Shown here: piece by piece, positions 25,665 through 33,462 of the stretch
Numbering within the stretch: position 1 is the first letter of the stretch
Layout of the letters: each line of letters begins with the position of its first letter
Translations under genes and position numbers: made by a program
Notes under the pieces: generated by a model
What the model was told of the DNA's origin: nothing
The model's database searches: none
Seen by the model: the letters and a program-made list of their open reading frames with translations, nothing else
Source of the DNA: Nitrososphaerales archaeon
Lineage (GTDB): Archaea > Thermoproteota > Nitrososphaeria > Nitrososphaerales > Nitrososphaeraceae
DNA length: 39,135 bases
Assembly: GCA_029237525.1 (NCBI GenBank)
Contig: JARBAU010000060.1
Location: 1-39,135, forward strand
Reading direction: 5' to 3'

Positions 25665-26717
25665 TTATGATCTATACTCGTCTCCACAATCGCCGATTCT
25701 CTCAAACAAGTTGTTTGATTTTTTACAGACATAATCTATGTCATTCAAATCCGATTTGTCCAAAATAAGATCAAATACTTGCTTGTTATCACTTATATGA
25801 TCGACTATCCCAAGCCTTACACCTATAATAACCCCTGCCACTCCTGGCTTATCAAGAATGTAGCGAGTTGCTACATTTGCTATGCTTACATTATGCTTTT
25901 GTGCGATCCTATTGAGATTTGATAGTAACTCTTGAAATAGTCTCCATCCACCCCAAGCGTCTATCATACGTTTGTATTTACGCAAGCTCATTGTGTTTAA
26001 CTCTGTGCCTAGCGGCTCTGCCCTTCCCAAATATCGTTCGGAGATCAACCCACCGCAAATAGTTCCGTATGCGAGGAGACTGATTCTGTGTGCAAGACAA
26101 AATGGTATCATTTTTACCTCTGGTCTCCTATCAATGATTGAATACTGAATTTGATTAGAGATAATTTTTAGATTCGAATCTGATATGATTTGTAGCCTTT
26201 CAGTATCAAAATTTGTAAGTCCAATATTCTTTATCAAGTGTTCATCCTTCAGATCGAATAGATATCTGAGTGCATCCATATAATACGGATTGTTATAGTC
26301 CCACCAATGGAACTGAAGCAAGTCCAAGGAGCTCACATTCATTTTGTGAATAGATCTTTCTATATTTTCTTTAGTTATGGAACGAGTAATATGCATCGGC
26401 TGAGGCACCCATTTTGTTAAAGCTTGGATCGTATCCAACTCTTTGATGCCTCTCGACGTAGATAGTCTTCGTCTAAATATACCTATGAAGTCTTCGGCTG
26501 GCCCGTAAATGTCTGCCAGATCCCAGCTTTTTAATCCTACATCATGATATTTCATCATGTCTGCTAGGGCCAACTCTTGATCTATATATCCGTGTCCACC
26601 TGCAACCTGCCACATACCATTAAGTATTTTGCATATTGCAAATTCAGGCGTGATGTATAGATAGTTCTTGTTAGTTTCATTCAATTTACATTCCCATCTT
26701 CTACACAAAACAACCAA
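25665..26717 (-). CDS. Aldo/keto reductase
   Basis: A 350-residue (beta/alpha)8-barrel NAD(P)H-dependent oxidoreductase. The full catalytic tetrad can be seen: Asp66 and Tyr71 (WDLADIYGPAE), Lys102 (ALTKWVP) and His137 (LQFHWWDY). The cofactor-binding end carries NQIQYSIIDRRPE and GVIIGVRLGIVDH. The W-rich WWDYNNPYY loop and the early GGHGYIDQE give it its own subfamily flavour. The substrate cannot be told; detoxification of carbonyls or sugar metabolism are common roles. The N-terminus may be over-long: the first 20 residues do not look like the family. Monocistronic, minus strand. Confidence 0.9.
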   Translation of the reverse strand: MVVLCRRWECKLNETNKNYLYITPEFAICKILNGMWQVAGGHGYIDQELALADMMKYHDVGLKSWDLADIYGPAEDFIGIFRRRLSTSRGIKELDTIQALTKWVPQPMHITRSITKENIERSIHKMNVSSLDLLQFHWWDYNNPYYMDALRYLFDLKDEHLIKNIGLTNFDTERLQIISDSNLKIISNQIQYSIIDRRPEVKMIPFCLAHRISLLAYGTICGGLISERYLGRAEPLGTELNTMSLRKYKRMIDAWGGWRLFQELLSNLNRIAQKHNVSIANVATRYILDKPGVAGVIIGVRLGIVDHISDNKQVFDLILDKSDLNDIDYVCKKSNNLFERIGDCGDEYRS

Positions 26718-27268
26718 ACAAAAAAATTTGACGCTACCATTATAATCATTTTTTTCTAAAATGAGAAATAAATATTAGAGGTAGAATCATCATTTATATT
26801 CCAACTTTTCACTTTTAGTTTCTAGCCGACATTTTAATGTTATTTTAATAGGGTAGTACATTGAATTCAAAATCATAACGACGCTGTTGTTGTTGTTGTA
26901 CACCCATCAATATTCTCTAGCTAAAGTCAAAGAATGATATAATATCTGCAATGAAATAATCTGTCCCATGGTGTTACAACAAATTTAATACTTGAAGATT
27001 GCTTTTAGATAGAGTATATCTGATTATTGGCATCTGTGTTGTATACATTCAAAAGGTATTTTTAAATAAATCATCTAAAAAATATTGTATTCCGCTAAGC
27101 TGCCAGCCGAAGTATACAAAAGCGTAACAAAGAAATGCATGTGGTTTCAAGATATGCTATGAGAGATAATAAGCTATTTGAAATATAGAACAAATATAAG
27201 ATTTAACATGACATAAAATACCTCCTAATGCAGATAAACCATACATTACAAGATTTACTGCCATACTC
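26718..27268. other. Intergenic, no gene seen
   Basis: A 550-base AT-rich region between the divergent aldo/keto reductase and small exported-protein genes. A short GTT repeat (about 26885-26898) is the only low-complexity element. No coding frame or strong hairpin was found. Confidence 0.4.
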
Positions 27269-27526
27269 ATGAAAGGTAAAGGAATCATACTAAGGACTAT
27301 TATAATTGTAATAACATTAGGGTTGTTAGTAATAACCATTGGAATTGGACACCAGTTAAATGCACTGGCGAAAGAATATAAGAAAACACAGACCGTAACT
27401 CAGCTAAATAATTGTGGAAATTATATATTACCATCCAATGTAACCTGTTCTAATTCAAATTCTGAGATACAAGGAAATCAGAATAACCTAAACACCATTG
27501 CTTTTTCGTTGCTTCCATTTCCTTAG
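27269..27526 (+). CDS. Small exported protein with CGN/QGN motif
   Basis: An 85-residue protein from ATG. A basic start (MKGKGIILR) and a long hydrophobic helix (about 8-28) lead to a polar mature part. This has the module NNCGNYILPSNVTCSNSNSE, then IQGNQNNLNTI, and ends in a hydrophobic LLPFP. The order Cys-Gly-Asn, second Cys about 11-13 residues later, then (I/V)QGN and an Asn-rich end is the same as in the protein at 1963-2235, which suggests one exported family. The Cys pair may be a disulfide. Function unknown. Confidence 0.65.
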   Translation: MKGKGIILRTIIIVITLGLLVITIGIGHQLNALAKEYKKTQTVTQLNNCGNYILPSNVTCSNSNSEIQGNQNNLNTIAFSLLPFP

Positions 27527-27577
27527 GATGGGCTTAGATTAAAATATATAATGCATACGTTGAATCAGCAATACTAG

Positions 27578-27760
27578 ATGGTGACATGTGGTTGCCGTTG
27601 TATAAAATGCAAGAATCAAAATCTCGAGAGCTACGAGTTTGTGGCGGAAGATGGTTTTGATGATATGCATCATACCTGTGTGTCATGCAATACTCATTTC
27701 AGTCACGTTGATGGTGAAGTATTTGTAACGTGCATTACATGTAACTATTCAATAGAATAA
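27578..27760 (+). CDS. Cys-rich mini zinc-finger protein
   Basis: A 60-residue protein with three C-x2-C knuckles (C8/C11, C34/C37, C52/C55), extra Cys at 4 and 6 and several His (HH32, H40, H43). One or two zinc-ribbon-like sites are likely. No signal peptide, so probably cytoplasmic. The ATG follows a TATA-like AAAATATATA (27541-27550) by 28 bases, giving a very short leader. It follows the exported protein by 51 bases but probably has its own promoter. A nucleic-acid or protein-contact role is a guess. Confidence 0.6.
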   Translation: MVTCGCRCIKCKNQNLESYEFVAEDGFDDMHHTCVSCNTHFSHVDGEVFVTCITCNYSIE

Positions 27761-27911
27761 GGTTTCGCAAACGCTATTGTGTAGAATGAATTTACAATTT
27801 TACAATCTGTCATTATAAAATGGAAATCAAGTGGCCCTGGCTCGTCTATTCTTTTCTTGTTATTCTAAGTGAGTGGAACTATATCATATTATGTACGAAT
27901 TCTGAATTTTC

Positions 27912-27961
27912 TAATATTTGATATAATCAGTGATCTTCAAGGATTATATTATCAAATATTA
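27912..27961. repeat. Long imperfect hairpin
   Basis: The left arm TAATATTTGATATAATC (27912-27928) pairs with GATTATATTATCAAATATTA (27942-27961) over 17 bp with one 3-base bulge; the loop is 13 bases. It lies between the zinc-finger gene and a miniature ORF at 28006. It could be a transcript end, an RNA hairpin or the relic of a small inverted-repeat element. It is not followed by a T-run on either strand. Confidence 0.55.
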
Positions 27962-28005
27962 TGATGGCCACAGTTATCCTGTTTAGTTGTCAATAAAAGA
28001 GAATA

Positions 28006-28119
28006 ATGTTCTGGATTTATTCTAATGATCGTAACGACAAGAATCAGATAGCAAAGCTTCGAATTCAAGTTGATCACGAATCAGATTGTGCTAATTTACT
28101 TAATCAAGAAGTTTACTAA
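28006..28119 (+). CDS. Possible 37-residue miniprotein
   Basis: An ATG frame reading MFWIYSNDRNDKNQ..., then KLRIQVDHESDCANLL, and a stop. It is polar and protein-like in composition, with no membrane helix. It begins 45 bases after the long hairpin and ends just before the convergent CHRD gene. It may be a true miniprotein or the end of a decayed gene. Function unknown. Confidence 0.28.
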   Translation: MFWIYSNDRNDKNQIAKLRIQVDHESDCANLLNQEVY

Positions 28120-28138
28120 TTATTTTTTTATGTTACTA

Positions 28139-28669
28139 CTATTTGAATATCTGTCCTATGATTTCCTCTTTTGAATTCTGTTCTGGATAAACGTTCGCTC
28201 CATAAGCATCTCCAGATTTAATTATGTTCACAAGGTCTGAAATTTGTTTGCCTTTTAATGGGTCTTCCAACTGGCTAGCCGTGATACTACCTTGCATTAA
28301 TGCTCCATTCTTTATCCAAGTTGGTGTTGCACATTTATACAAAATTGCTACAACTGGACCGGTTTCTACTTGATTGCCTTGACGTATATATGCCATAGTT
28401 AATTTATCCATATTCTGAATATCCACAGTATATCTCATAGTCTTTTGATCGCAGCTCAAGCTAAATTCGACAGTTCCATTACCTTTGGTATTCTTGGATG
28501 GAACTTCATTACTACCAGATAATTTCGCTGAAAGTTTTTCGTTTACTTGAGCAAAAACCAACATGGGGGAAAGACTGGTCAGCGTACTCCCTGCAATAAT
28601 GGCTGGTATTAACGCAATAACTACTAATACCGTTGTCGAATTGATTGCATTTCTTAAACTCACAATCAT
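28139..28669 (-). CDS. Exported CHRD-domain protein
   Basis: A 176-residue protein. The signal peptide (about 1-41) has a long hydrophobic core and ends in LVFAQ. The mature part is one CHRD domain, the beta-sandwich first seen in chordin: it opens with KLSAKLSGSNEVPSKNTKG (the E-V-P mark), then GNGTVEFSLS, MRYTVDIQNM and the late GSITASQLEDPLKGKQISDL. Two Cys (CDQK, YKCATP) may pair. CHRD proteins are exported in many bacteria and archaea, and their role is poorly known. Monocistronic, minus strand. Confidence 0.85.
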   Translation of the reverse strand: MIVSLRNAINSTTVLVVIALIPAIIAGSTLTSLSPMLVFAQVNEKLSAKLSGSNEVPSKNTKGNGTVEFSLSCDQKTMRYTVDIQNMDKLTMAYIRQGNQVETGPVVAILYKCATPTWIKNGALMQGSITASQLEDPLKGKQISDLVNIIKSGDAYGANVYPEQNSKEEIIGQIFK

Positions 28670-28758
28670 TATGTAATAATGGTTTATACTAGGACAATAT
28701 TAAGTCAGATATTATCTGTAATAGCATGATCTATTTATTTGAGATAACTCCCGTCTAA
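28670..28758. other. Short spacer upstream of the CHRD gene
   Basis: AT-rich; should carry the CHRD promoter on the minus strand. Nothing else seen. Confidence 0.3.
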
Positions 28759-29040
28759 ATATTTGAAGATATAATTGACGAAAAATTTGAGATATTATTG
28801 TCAGAATTAACCTTGTCAAGCTTCGATATTCATAAAATTAACGTCGACAATGAAGTTTCCTGTGCAGATAATATAAAGGCAGTGGGTAATGAAATTACCA
28901 AAGCAAGTCCGACAGCGATTGTTGTCAATTGGCATCATTTATAAAGAAATAACAAATGATGGTACACTTTTTTGATTCATAAAATCTACCTTCATGCTGA
29001 AATACTTGCTAATAAGGGTATTATCGATTGTGATAAGTAA
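28759..29040 (+). pseudogene. Relic of an unidentified gene, broken into frames
   Basis: A 61-codon frame with no good start (28759-28944) reads like protein: FEDIIDEKFEILLSELTL, then FDIHKINVDNEVSC and NEITKASPTAIVV, before a stop. A shifted frame then gives IGIIYKEITNDGTLF, and a third gives HKIYLHAEILANKG up to 29040. Together they look like one gene of about 90 codons with at least two frameshifts. I cannot name the family. Confidence 0.35.
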
Positions 29041-29110
29041 CTCCAAATTAGTTGCGCGTGAGTAATATATTCAGAGAATTCTAGATGAAGAGATCAAGAT
29101 AACAAATTGT

Positions 29111-29365
29111 CTAATTTATATTTCTTTTTATGTTTAATATTAGGTCTATAAAATTAAAGCATCGAATGGTGTTAACAATGTTTATTAACGCGAGTAATTC
29201 GGAAAGAATTCGATCCACTGGATATTGATCTTCTCTGAGTGGATAATTAAAAACCATTAGCAATCGATTAATTACTACAACATGCTCAATGTCGGTTTCT
29301 GCTAGGCGTCGATTAGTTAATATCCATTGTTGGAAAACAGGATTATAATAGTTCCAAAATTTCAT
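29111..29365 (-). CDS. Hypothetical 84-residue protein
   Basis: An ATG frame with convincing amino-acid make-up: MKFWNYYNPVFQQWILTNRR, then IEHVVVINRLLMVFNYPL and RILSELLALINIVNTI. It looks helical and soluble, with no Cys cluster or signal. The frame is closed by a stop ten codons upstream. It stands alone. It may be an intact small gene or the remaining part of a longer one; the tail (FIDLILNIKRNIN) is AT-driven and less convincing. Function unknown. Confidence 0.4.
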   Translation of the reverse strand: MKFWNYYNPVFQQWILTNRRLAETDIEHVVVINRLLMVFNYPLREDQYPVDRILSELLALINIVNTIRCFNFIDLILNIKRNIN

Positions 29366-29513
29366 GTCCTGATTTTCAAAAACGTTCTATTGTTGCAAAG
29401 CTATAGTTAAAACCAACAATATGTGATAGATCCGCGAAGAATGTTGAACATCCAGTTTGTAAGAAATGTATTTAATGAGGCTACTTGATGCTTAATTGTG
29501 GCGGCCATCGGTA

Positions 29514-29882
29514 ATGATACGAGGCAATAAACTAGTAGTTCTAATACTCATGGGAGTGCTTTTGTCATCAGCAGTTGCTGGTGCTATTTCATTTTACAAT
29601 AGAGCACCTAGTACTAATAACAATAGTGATAGCATACCATTAATAAACTCACGACTTAATAGCGTGGTCAACTTTTGTTTGAAATCATTGCCAAAAGGAT
29701 ACGCTGCCTGTGATGGTCAATTAGGTCCTGCCGTCGATAAAATATGTTCGGACCACGCTGGCCAGCCTATAGATGCATGCAGTGATGGGAAAGTTGCTCA
29801 ATATTACAAAGTTAGAAGTACTGAAATCGCAAAGAATTCTACAATCTCAAACGGAATCAGAAACAAAACTAATAGTACATGA
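29514..29882 (+). CDS. Exported Cys-rich protein of unknown function
   Basis: I choose the ATG at 29514 (MIRGNKLVV), giving 122 residues; a TTG at 29496 would add six. A signal/anchor helix (about 6-24, KLVVLILMGVLLSSAVAGA) leads into an Asn/Ser linker (NRAPSTNNNSDS). A compact four-Cys module follows (NFCLKSL, YAACDGQLGP, DKICSDHAG, DACSDGK), likely with two disulfides. The Asn/Thr-rich tail (NSTISNGIRNKTNST) has several N-x-S/T sites that could be glycosylated. No known family recognised. Confidence 0.65.
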   Translation: MIRGNKLVVLILMGVLLSSAVAGAISFYNRAPSTNNNSDSIPLINSRLNSVVNFCLKSLPKGYAACDGQLGPAVDKICSDHAGQPIDACSDGKVAQYYKVRSTEIAKNSTISNGIRNKTNST

Positions 29883-30231
29883 TGCCAATGCTGAATTTCA
29901 AATTTGATACAATACAGGTCTATTTGATTTATGATTTTTAAAGTCATGATGAGCTATAAACCAATCTCAGCTAACATTATTAGCCAAATCATAATTTTCG
30001 TTGCTAGATAACATTCATTATGGATTTCTCTTGATATCATAGTAAATATGCTAGGTCAGTCAAGGATCGGATTTGCTTTAAACCTCCTATAGACTATTCA
30101 ATCCACATTTTTCCTTAGTCTAGAGCAAGCCATCTTTGTAGAATCCAACTTCATAACATAATAAACTATATTTAACTAAACAATATTATCAATTATATTC
30201 GAGATTACAATAGCTAAGACGTGACGACAAC
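29883..30231. other. Intergenic with the uspA promoter
   Basis: No gene seen. AATTATATTC (30191-30200) is a fair TATA box, about 35 bases before the UspA ATG. The word CTATAGACTATTC (near 30089) resembles sequences around the pst promoters, but it is alone. Confidence 0.35.
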
Positions 30232-30717
30232 ATGTCAGAAATAAATAAAAAGCATCTTTTTTCCAAAATTCTAGTTGCGATTGACGGATCTGTGATTGCC
30301 TTAAGAGCTGCAGATTCGGCAATATCTATTGCCAAACAGCAGAATCTTTCTAATATTATCTTAATCCATGTATTGCCACAAGACATTAGATACGATGATT
30401 TAACAGATAGAGTAGATCCGGAGATCCCGAGTCCGGTCAAAGGTGCGGTTGAGTTAGCCAGTTTGGAAGCTCAAGAATGGTTTAACAAGATTAAGGAACG
30501 GCAGACAGATGATGCCAAAAAAATTGATATACGAACCGAAGTACTTGTTGGTACCAAATCAGTTGCTAAGGAAATCCTAACCTATGCAGAGAACAATAAC
30601 GTTGATTTGATAGTGATTGGCACCAAGGGAATGTCCACATTTAAGAAAGTGCTACTTGGAAGTGTTGCCTCCTCTGTGTTAACCCATGCTTTTTGCCCTG
30701 TAATGATAGTTAAGTAG
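30232..30717 (+). CDS. Universal stress protein, UspA family
   Basis: A 161-residue single-domain Usp protein. The first strand FSKILVAIDGS is typical, with Asp18. The ATP-binding signature G-x2-G-x9-G-S is intact (GTKGMSTFKKVLLGS, then VASSVLTHAFCPVMIVK). It should bind ATP and dimerise. Usp proteins in this group of archaea are many, and most have no known specific role. Monocistronic, with a TATA box at 30191-30200. Confidence 0.93.
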   Translation: MSEINKKHLFSKILVAIDGSVIALRAADSAISIAKQQNLSNIILIHVLPQDIRYDDLTDRVDPEIPSPVKGAVELASLEAQEWFNKIKERQTDDAKKIDIRTEVLVGTKSVAKEILTYAENNNVDLIVIGTKGMSTFKKVLLGSVASSVLTHAFCPVMIVK

Positions 30718-30975
30718 GTTTTATGTTAGCCTGTATCAATTTTAAAAATGAGGTCCGCTGCTATTATTTGATATCATGAGCGATCCGAGTTATAATGCTA
30801 GCTGCCGCATCTAAATGAATCAATTAGGTTGTGATAAGGTAAAGATGTTTGGTTGGAATTCAGTCCTAAGATTGCATCGCCAATTGATTCTCATGTCATA
30901 ATTAGATGGTTACATGTAAGCCCTTTTATCAACTTCTATTCATATCCAACATTTTATAGTCTTGAAGTCCTCACC

Positions 30976-31863
30976 ATGTTAGCATTGAATTTTAGGACGT
31001 TCTCAATAATCTTGACAGCTATCATCTGTTTGATGCTTATAGGTTCTCAATTATTAATTGGCTTATCCTATGCACAAAGTAGCAATATCGAGAAAGGGTC
31101 TAATGCAACTATGGCGGTTAAGTCCAAACCACAGGGAGTAAAAATTACATTTCCCTCTCAAGGACAAAGGGTTACTGGTGATAAAAATCTCACTTTAAGT
31201 GGTACGTCTACGTATAATAATCGCGATTGTCAAGTTTCAATTATCGTAAATAATATAAAGCCATATCAACGTGTTATTGGAACAGGTCAAAAAGGTACAA
31301 ATGACTATTCGACATGGAAATTCCCTCTTAACGCTAAATATACGACGCTTAAGGCTGGATCTAGCAACAAGGCTACAGCAAAGTTAACTTGTATCGATAA
31401 ACCAATGAATTTGACAAAATATTATAGCGTAAATTTTACTAGCTCATCGAATTCTCCCTCGACATCGCTTGTTCAGCAGTCTGGATTGAAGAATGGGTCG
31501 AATTCAACTACTAGCAATACGAATAAGACACAGACACAGTTCTCATCTCAAACACAACACGAGTCTACAATATTGAATCCTTCTTATGCTTCAACGAAAG
31601 AGTCTAGTAAATCATTAAGGACTGAACAAAAGAGTGATCATAATGATACCGTCTCTGGTACTGATGCTGATAATCATAGACTAAATCACGAATCAACGCC
31701 GGGATCAAACGACTCGATGATAAATGAAGCTAAAAGCCCCTTTGTCCTTTCCACACCTACAATTGATAACAATTCATCGGTCTCATCAGGTTCAACTCAA
31801 TTACAATCAGATAGTCATTCAAAAAATAACGATCAGAATTCCCATCATCATCACAAGAATTAA
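30976..31863 (+). CDS. Exported Ser/Thr/Asn-rich protein with beta-sandwich-like domain
   Basis: I choose the ATG at 30976 (MLALNFRTF), giving 295 residues. The frame stays open upstream to a TTG at 30853, but that part does not look like a signal. The signal peptide (about 1-34) ends in LSYAQ. One folded domain follows (about 50-155: GVKITFPSQGQRVTGDKNLT, then STWKFPLNAKYTTLKAG), probably an Ig-like sandwich with two Cys. The last about 140 residues are low-complexity Ser/Thr/Asn/Gln with many N-x-S/T sites and a His cluster (SHHHHKN) at the very end. It suggests a glycosylated surface or matrix protein; the His tail might bind metal. Confidence 0.68.
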   Translation: MLALNFRTFSIILTAIICLMLIGSQLLIGLSYAQSSNIEKGSNATMAVKSKPQGVKITFPSQGQRVTGDKNLTLSGTSTYNNRDCQVSIIVNNIKPYQRVIGTGQKGTNDYSTWKFPLNAKYTTLKAGSSNKATAKLTCIDKPMNLTKYYSVNFTSSSNSPSTSLVQQSGLKNGSNSTTSNTNKTQTQFSSQTQHESTILNPSYASTKESSKSLRTEQKSDHNDTVSGTDADNHRLNHESTPGSNDSMINEAKSPFVLSTPTIDNNSSVSSGSTQLQSDSHSKNNDQNSHHHHKN

Positions 31864-32391
31864 GCAGATATCAATTAATTGTCGGACCCATATGCCTATC
31901 AATTTATACGATCTTCAGATTTGATAAGTGATAGGTCTGTTCTGAATAACTGTCCTCGAATAACAGAACCCATTATTGTGCAGCTAGAAAAATTTATTTA
32001 TTTTATGCCTGACACAGATCGATTTGTAACCGATAACTGCCCTATTAGTTTAAAAGTTCAGAGCTGGGATCGAACTTTATTATATAATGTCAAAAATTTA
32101 GCCAATCGCCTTAGTTGTAACAACCCTTTTTGCTGGGACAACCAATTGTTATATTATTCTATATCATTTAATAAATTATAATTGACCAAATTTGGTCCAT
32201 CTACTATTATAGTTGAATCATCGTCGCGAAATGCATTCACGTCGACGCAAAGGTCACGAGATTATTACGAATTCTGGCGTCAAGGATGAAAAATCTTAAA
32301 GGTTACAATTTTGTCTTGGTTTTTTGACCAATTTGAAGTTTATTTTTTACATCTTGCTTCATGTAACTAGGTTTTATAGTATATTCTTGGT
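31864..32391. other. Region with weak ORFs and operator-like repeats
   Basis: A TTG frame (31879-32181) gives 100 residues but has no recognisable domain, and I do not call it. A 22-codon basic ATG frame at 32231-32299 (MHSRRRKGHEIITNSG...) is protein-like but tiny. The region holds a self-complementary 14-mer at 32184-32197 and a related half site near 32324. Confidence 0.35.
32184..32197. promoter_or_regulatory. Self-complementary 14-mer, candidate operator
   Basis: GACCAAATTTGGTC is fully palindromic without a spacer. A partial copy (TTGACCAATTTGAAG) lies near 32324, about 65 bases before the ATG at 32392. It could be a regulator site for the mini-ORF at 32231 or the gene at 32392. Confidence 0.35.
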
Positions 32392-32718
32392 ATGTTGAAT
32401 TTACTTCGATTTCTATTCGGAGGAGAACCACTCTTTGGCAGTTCCAATAAGGGCATATTCAGGAATCTAGAAGTGAGCAAAGAAGAGATTTTCCCTAATA
32501 CAAAAATCGATTATCCAGAGAGGACTCACAGAGAGACAATCTCTAGTAATGTTACAGATGAAATGAGAAGCTACGGCAGCACAGACTTAAGATTTGGTTA
32601 TCGTGGAAAACTCGAGAACCCAAATACAAAAAAAGTCGAAGATACTCCAGGAAATTCCAAAACGTACAACCCTAACAACAAAACGCGCATCCAAAACCAA
32701 TTAAAGCCACAAGATTAA
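32392..32718 (+). CDS. Hypothetical 108-residue protein
   Basis: From ATG. A short hydrophobic start (MLNLLRFLFGGEPLFG) is followed by a charged and polar body (LEVSKEEIFPNTKIDYPERT, then DEMRSYGSTDLRFGYRGKLE). The basic tail ends in NNKTRIQNQLKPQD. The first 15 residues are too short for a membrane helix and might be an amphipathic anchor. A TATA-like GTTTATTTTT lies near 32338-32348. I recognise no domain. Monocistronic. Confidence 0.5.
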   Translation: MLNLLRFLFGGEPLFGSSNKGIFRNLEVSKEEIFPNTKIDYPERTHRETISSNVTDEMRSYGSTDLRFGYRGKLENPNTKKVEDTPGNSKTYNPNNKTRIQNQLKPQD

Positions 32719-32765
32719 GACCTGTTTCTAATAGATAATTGCCAGTTTAACTGCACATAATCTAG

Positions 32766-33048
32766 ATGGCAGAACAAAACTTTCAACGGCTGCTTAGATG
32801 CAGAAGCCGTGCGGGTAACATAGACTTGGCCTTCTCTTCTATCGAAGATAAAAAATTAGTGAAAGCTGTCAATACAAGCTGTAATGAATAGATGATTAGA
32901 ATACGATCAGATATTATTAAGATTCAATTGAATAATTGGAATTAAAGAGGCTTTATCGTTGACAAAATCCCTAAAAAACCTAAATTATATGGGATGGAAA
33001 GTTGAAGGTACAATAATAGATAGTCTGCTCATATTCATAGATATCTAG
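32766..33048 (+). pseudogene. Small broken gene upstream of the PII-like gene
   Basis: An ATG frame (32766-32891) reads MAEQNFQRLLRCRSRAG, IDLAFSSIEDKKLVKAV and stops at a TAG. The same frame goes on at once with MIRIRSDIIKIQLNNW. A shifted frame then gives IGIKEALSLTKSLKNLNYMG and KVEGTIIDSL up to 33048. Together they would make one protein of about 90 residues with one stop and one frameshift. The size and layout (beta strand, charged helix, strand, long helix) remind me loosely of small KEOPS Pcc1-like proteins, but I cannot claim it. Confidence 0.4.
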
Positions 33049-33070
33049 GTAACATAAAATTTTTTTACCT
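33047..33070 (+). promoter_or_regulatory. Promoter and inverted repeat of the PII-like gene
   Basis: AGGTAA (33047-33052) and TTACCT (33065-33070) are perfect complements around the TATA-like CATAAAATTT (33053-33062). The predicted transcript start is about 33085, next to the ATG at 33091. A factor bound to both arms would hide the TATA box. Confidence 0.4.
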
Positions 33071-33090
33071 CTGTTACACTAGCTAATGCT

Positions 33091-33462
33091 ATGGTTGGGG
33101 ACGAACTGACGCTACCATTTGAAGTGGCTTACTCTGAAAAGCCCGGTAAAAAATCAAAAAATATGAAGAGACTCGCTGTTATCGTAAAGCCTGAAAATGT
33201 CGCGGAAATTATTGCTTCACTTAAAGAAATGGGACTTGAAGCAACAATTTACGATGTAAAGGGGGCTACTAAGGAGAAGGAACGAATTGCATCCGGCAGG
33301 GGTAGTGGCACTTTTGAGCTTGCTTATACAACCAGGAAAGTTGTGGCCACTGTGGTTAATTCTGATAGTGTTGATCAAGTCGTAGAGAGAATGAAAAGGG
33401 CTATGGCAGGCGAGAAAGCAGTTGTCATGATATCACCAGTAGATGATCTTGTCATGATTTAA
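33091..33462 (+). CDS. PII-like signal protein with divergent T-loop
   Basis: A 123-residue PII-superfamily protein. The core starts at residue 25 (MKRLAVIVKPENVAEIIASL) and follows PII closely: DVKGATKEKE, TRKVVATVVNSDSVDQVVER and AGEKAVVMISPVDDLVMI. Such trimers sense ATP/ADP and 2-oxoglutarate and control nitrogen or carbon uptake proteins. The T-loop (about 60-80, KEKERIASGRGSGTFELAYT) lacks the canonical Tyr of GlnB/GlnK uridylylation and is Gly/Ser-rich, so partners and modification must differ. The first 24 residues are an extra tail; the TATA position supports the ATG at 33091, but the ATG at 33163 would give a classic PII length. No ammonium transporter gene is adjacent. Confidence 0.87.
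   Translation: MVGDELTLPFEVAYSEKPGKKSKNMKRLAVIVKPENVAEIIASLKEMGLEATIYDVKGATKEKERIASGRGSGTFELAYTTRKVVATVVNSDSVDQVVERMKRAMAGEKAVVMISPVDDLVMI

Noticed and set aside
26885-26898. GTT short tandem repeat
   Set aside because: Only four to five units; no coding or regulatory context.
31879-32181. TTG-started 100-residue frame
   Set aside because: No domain, no signal, no promoter of its own, and low-quality composition towards the end; starts just after the stop of the exported-protein gene. Left as a possible relic.
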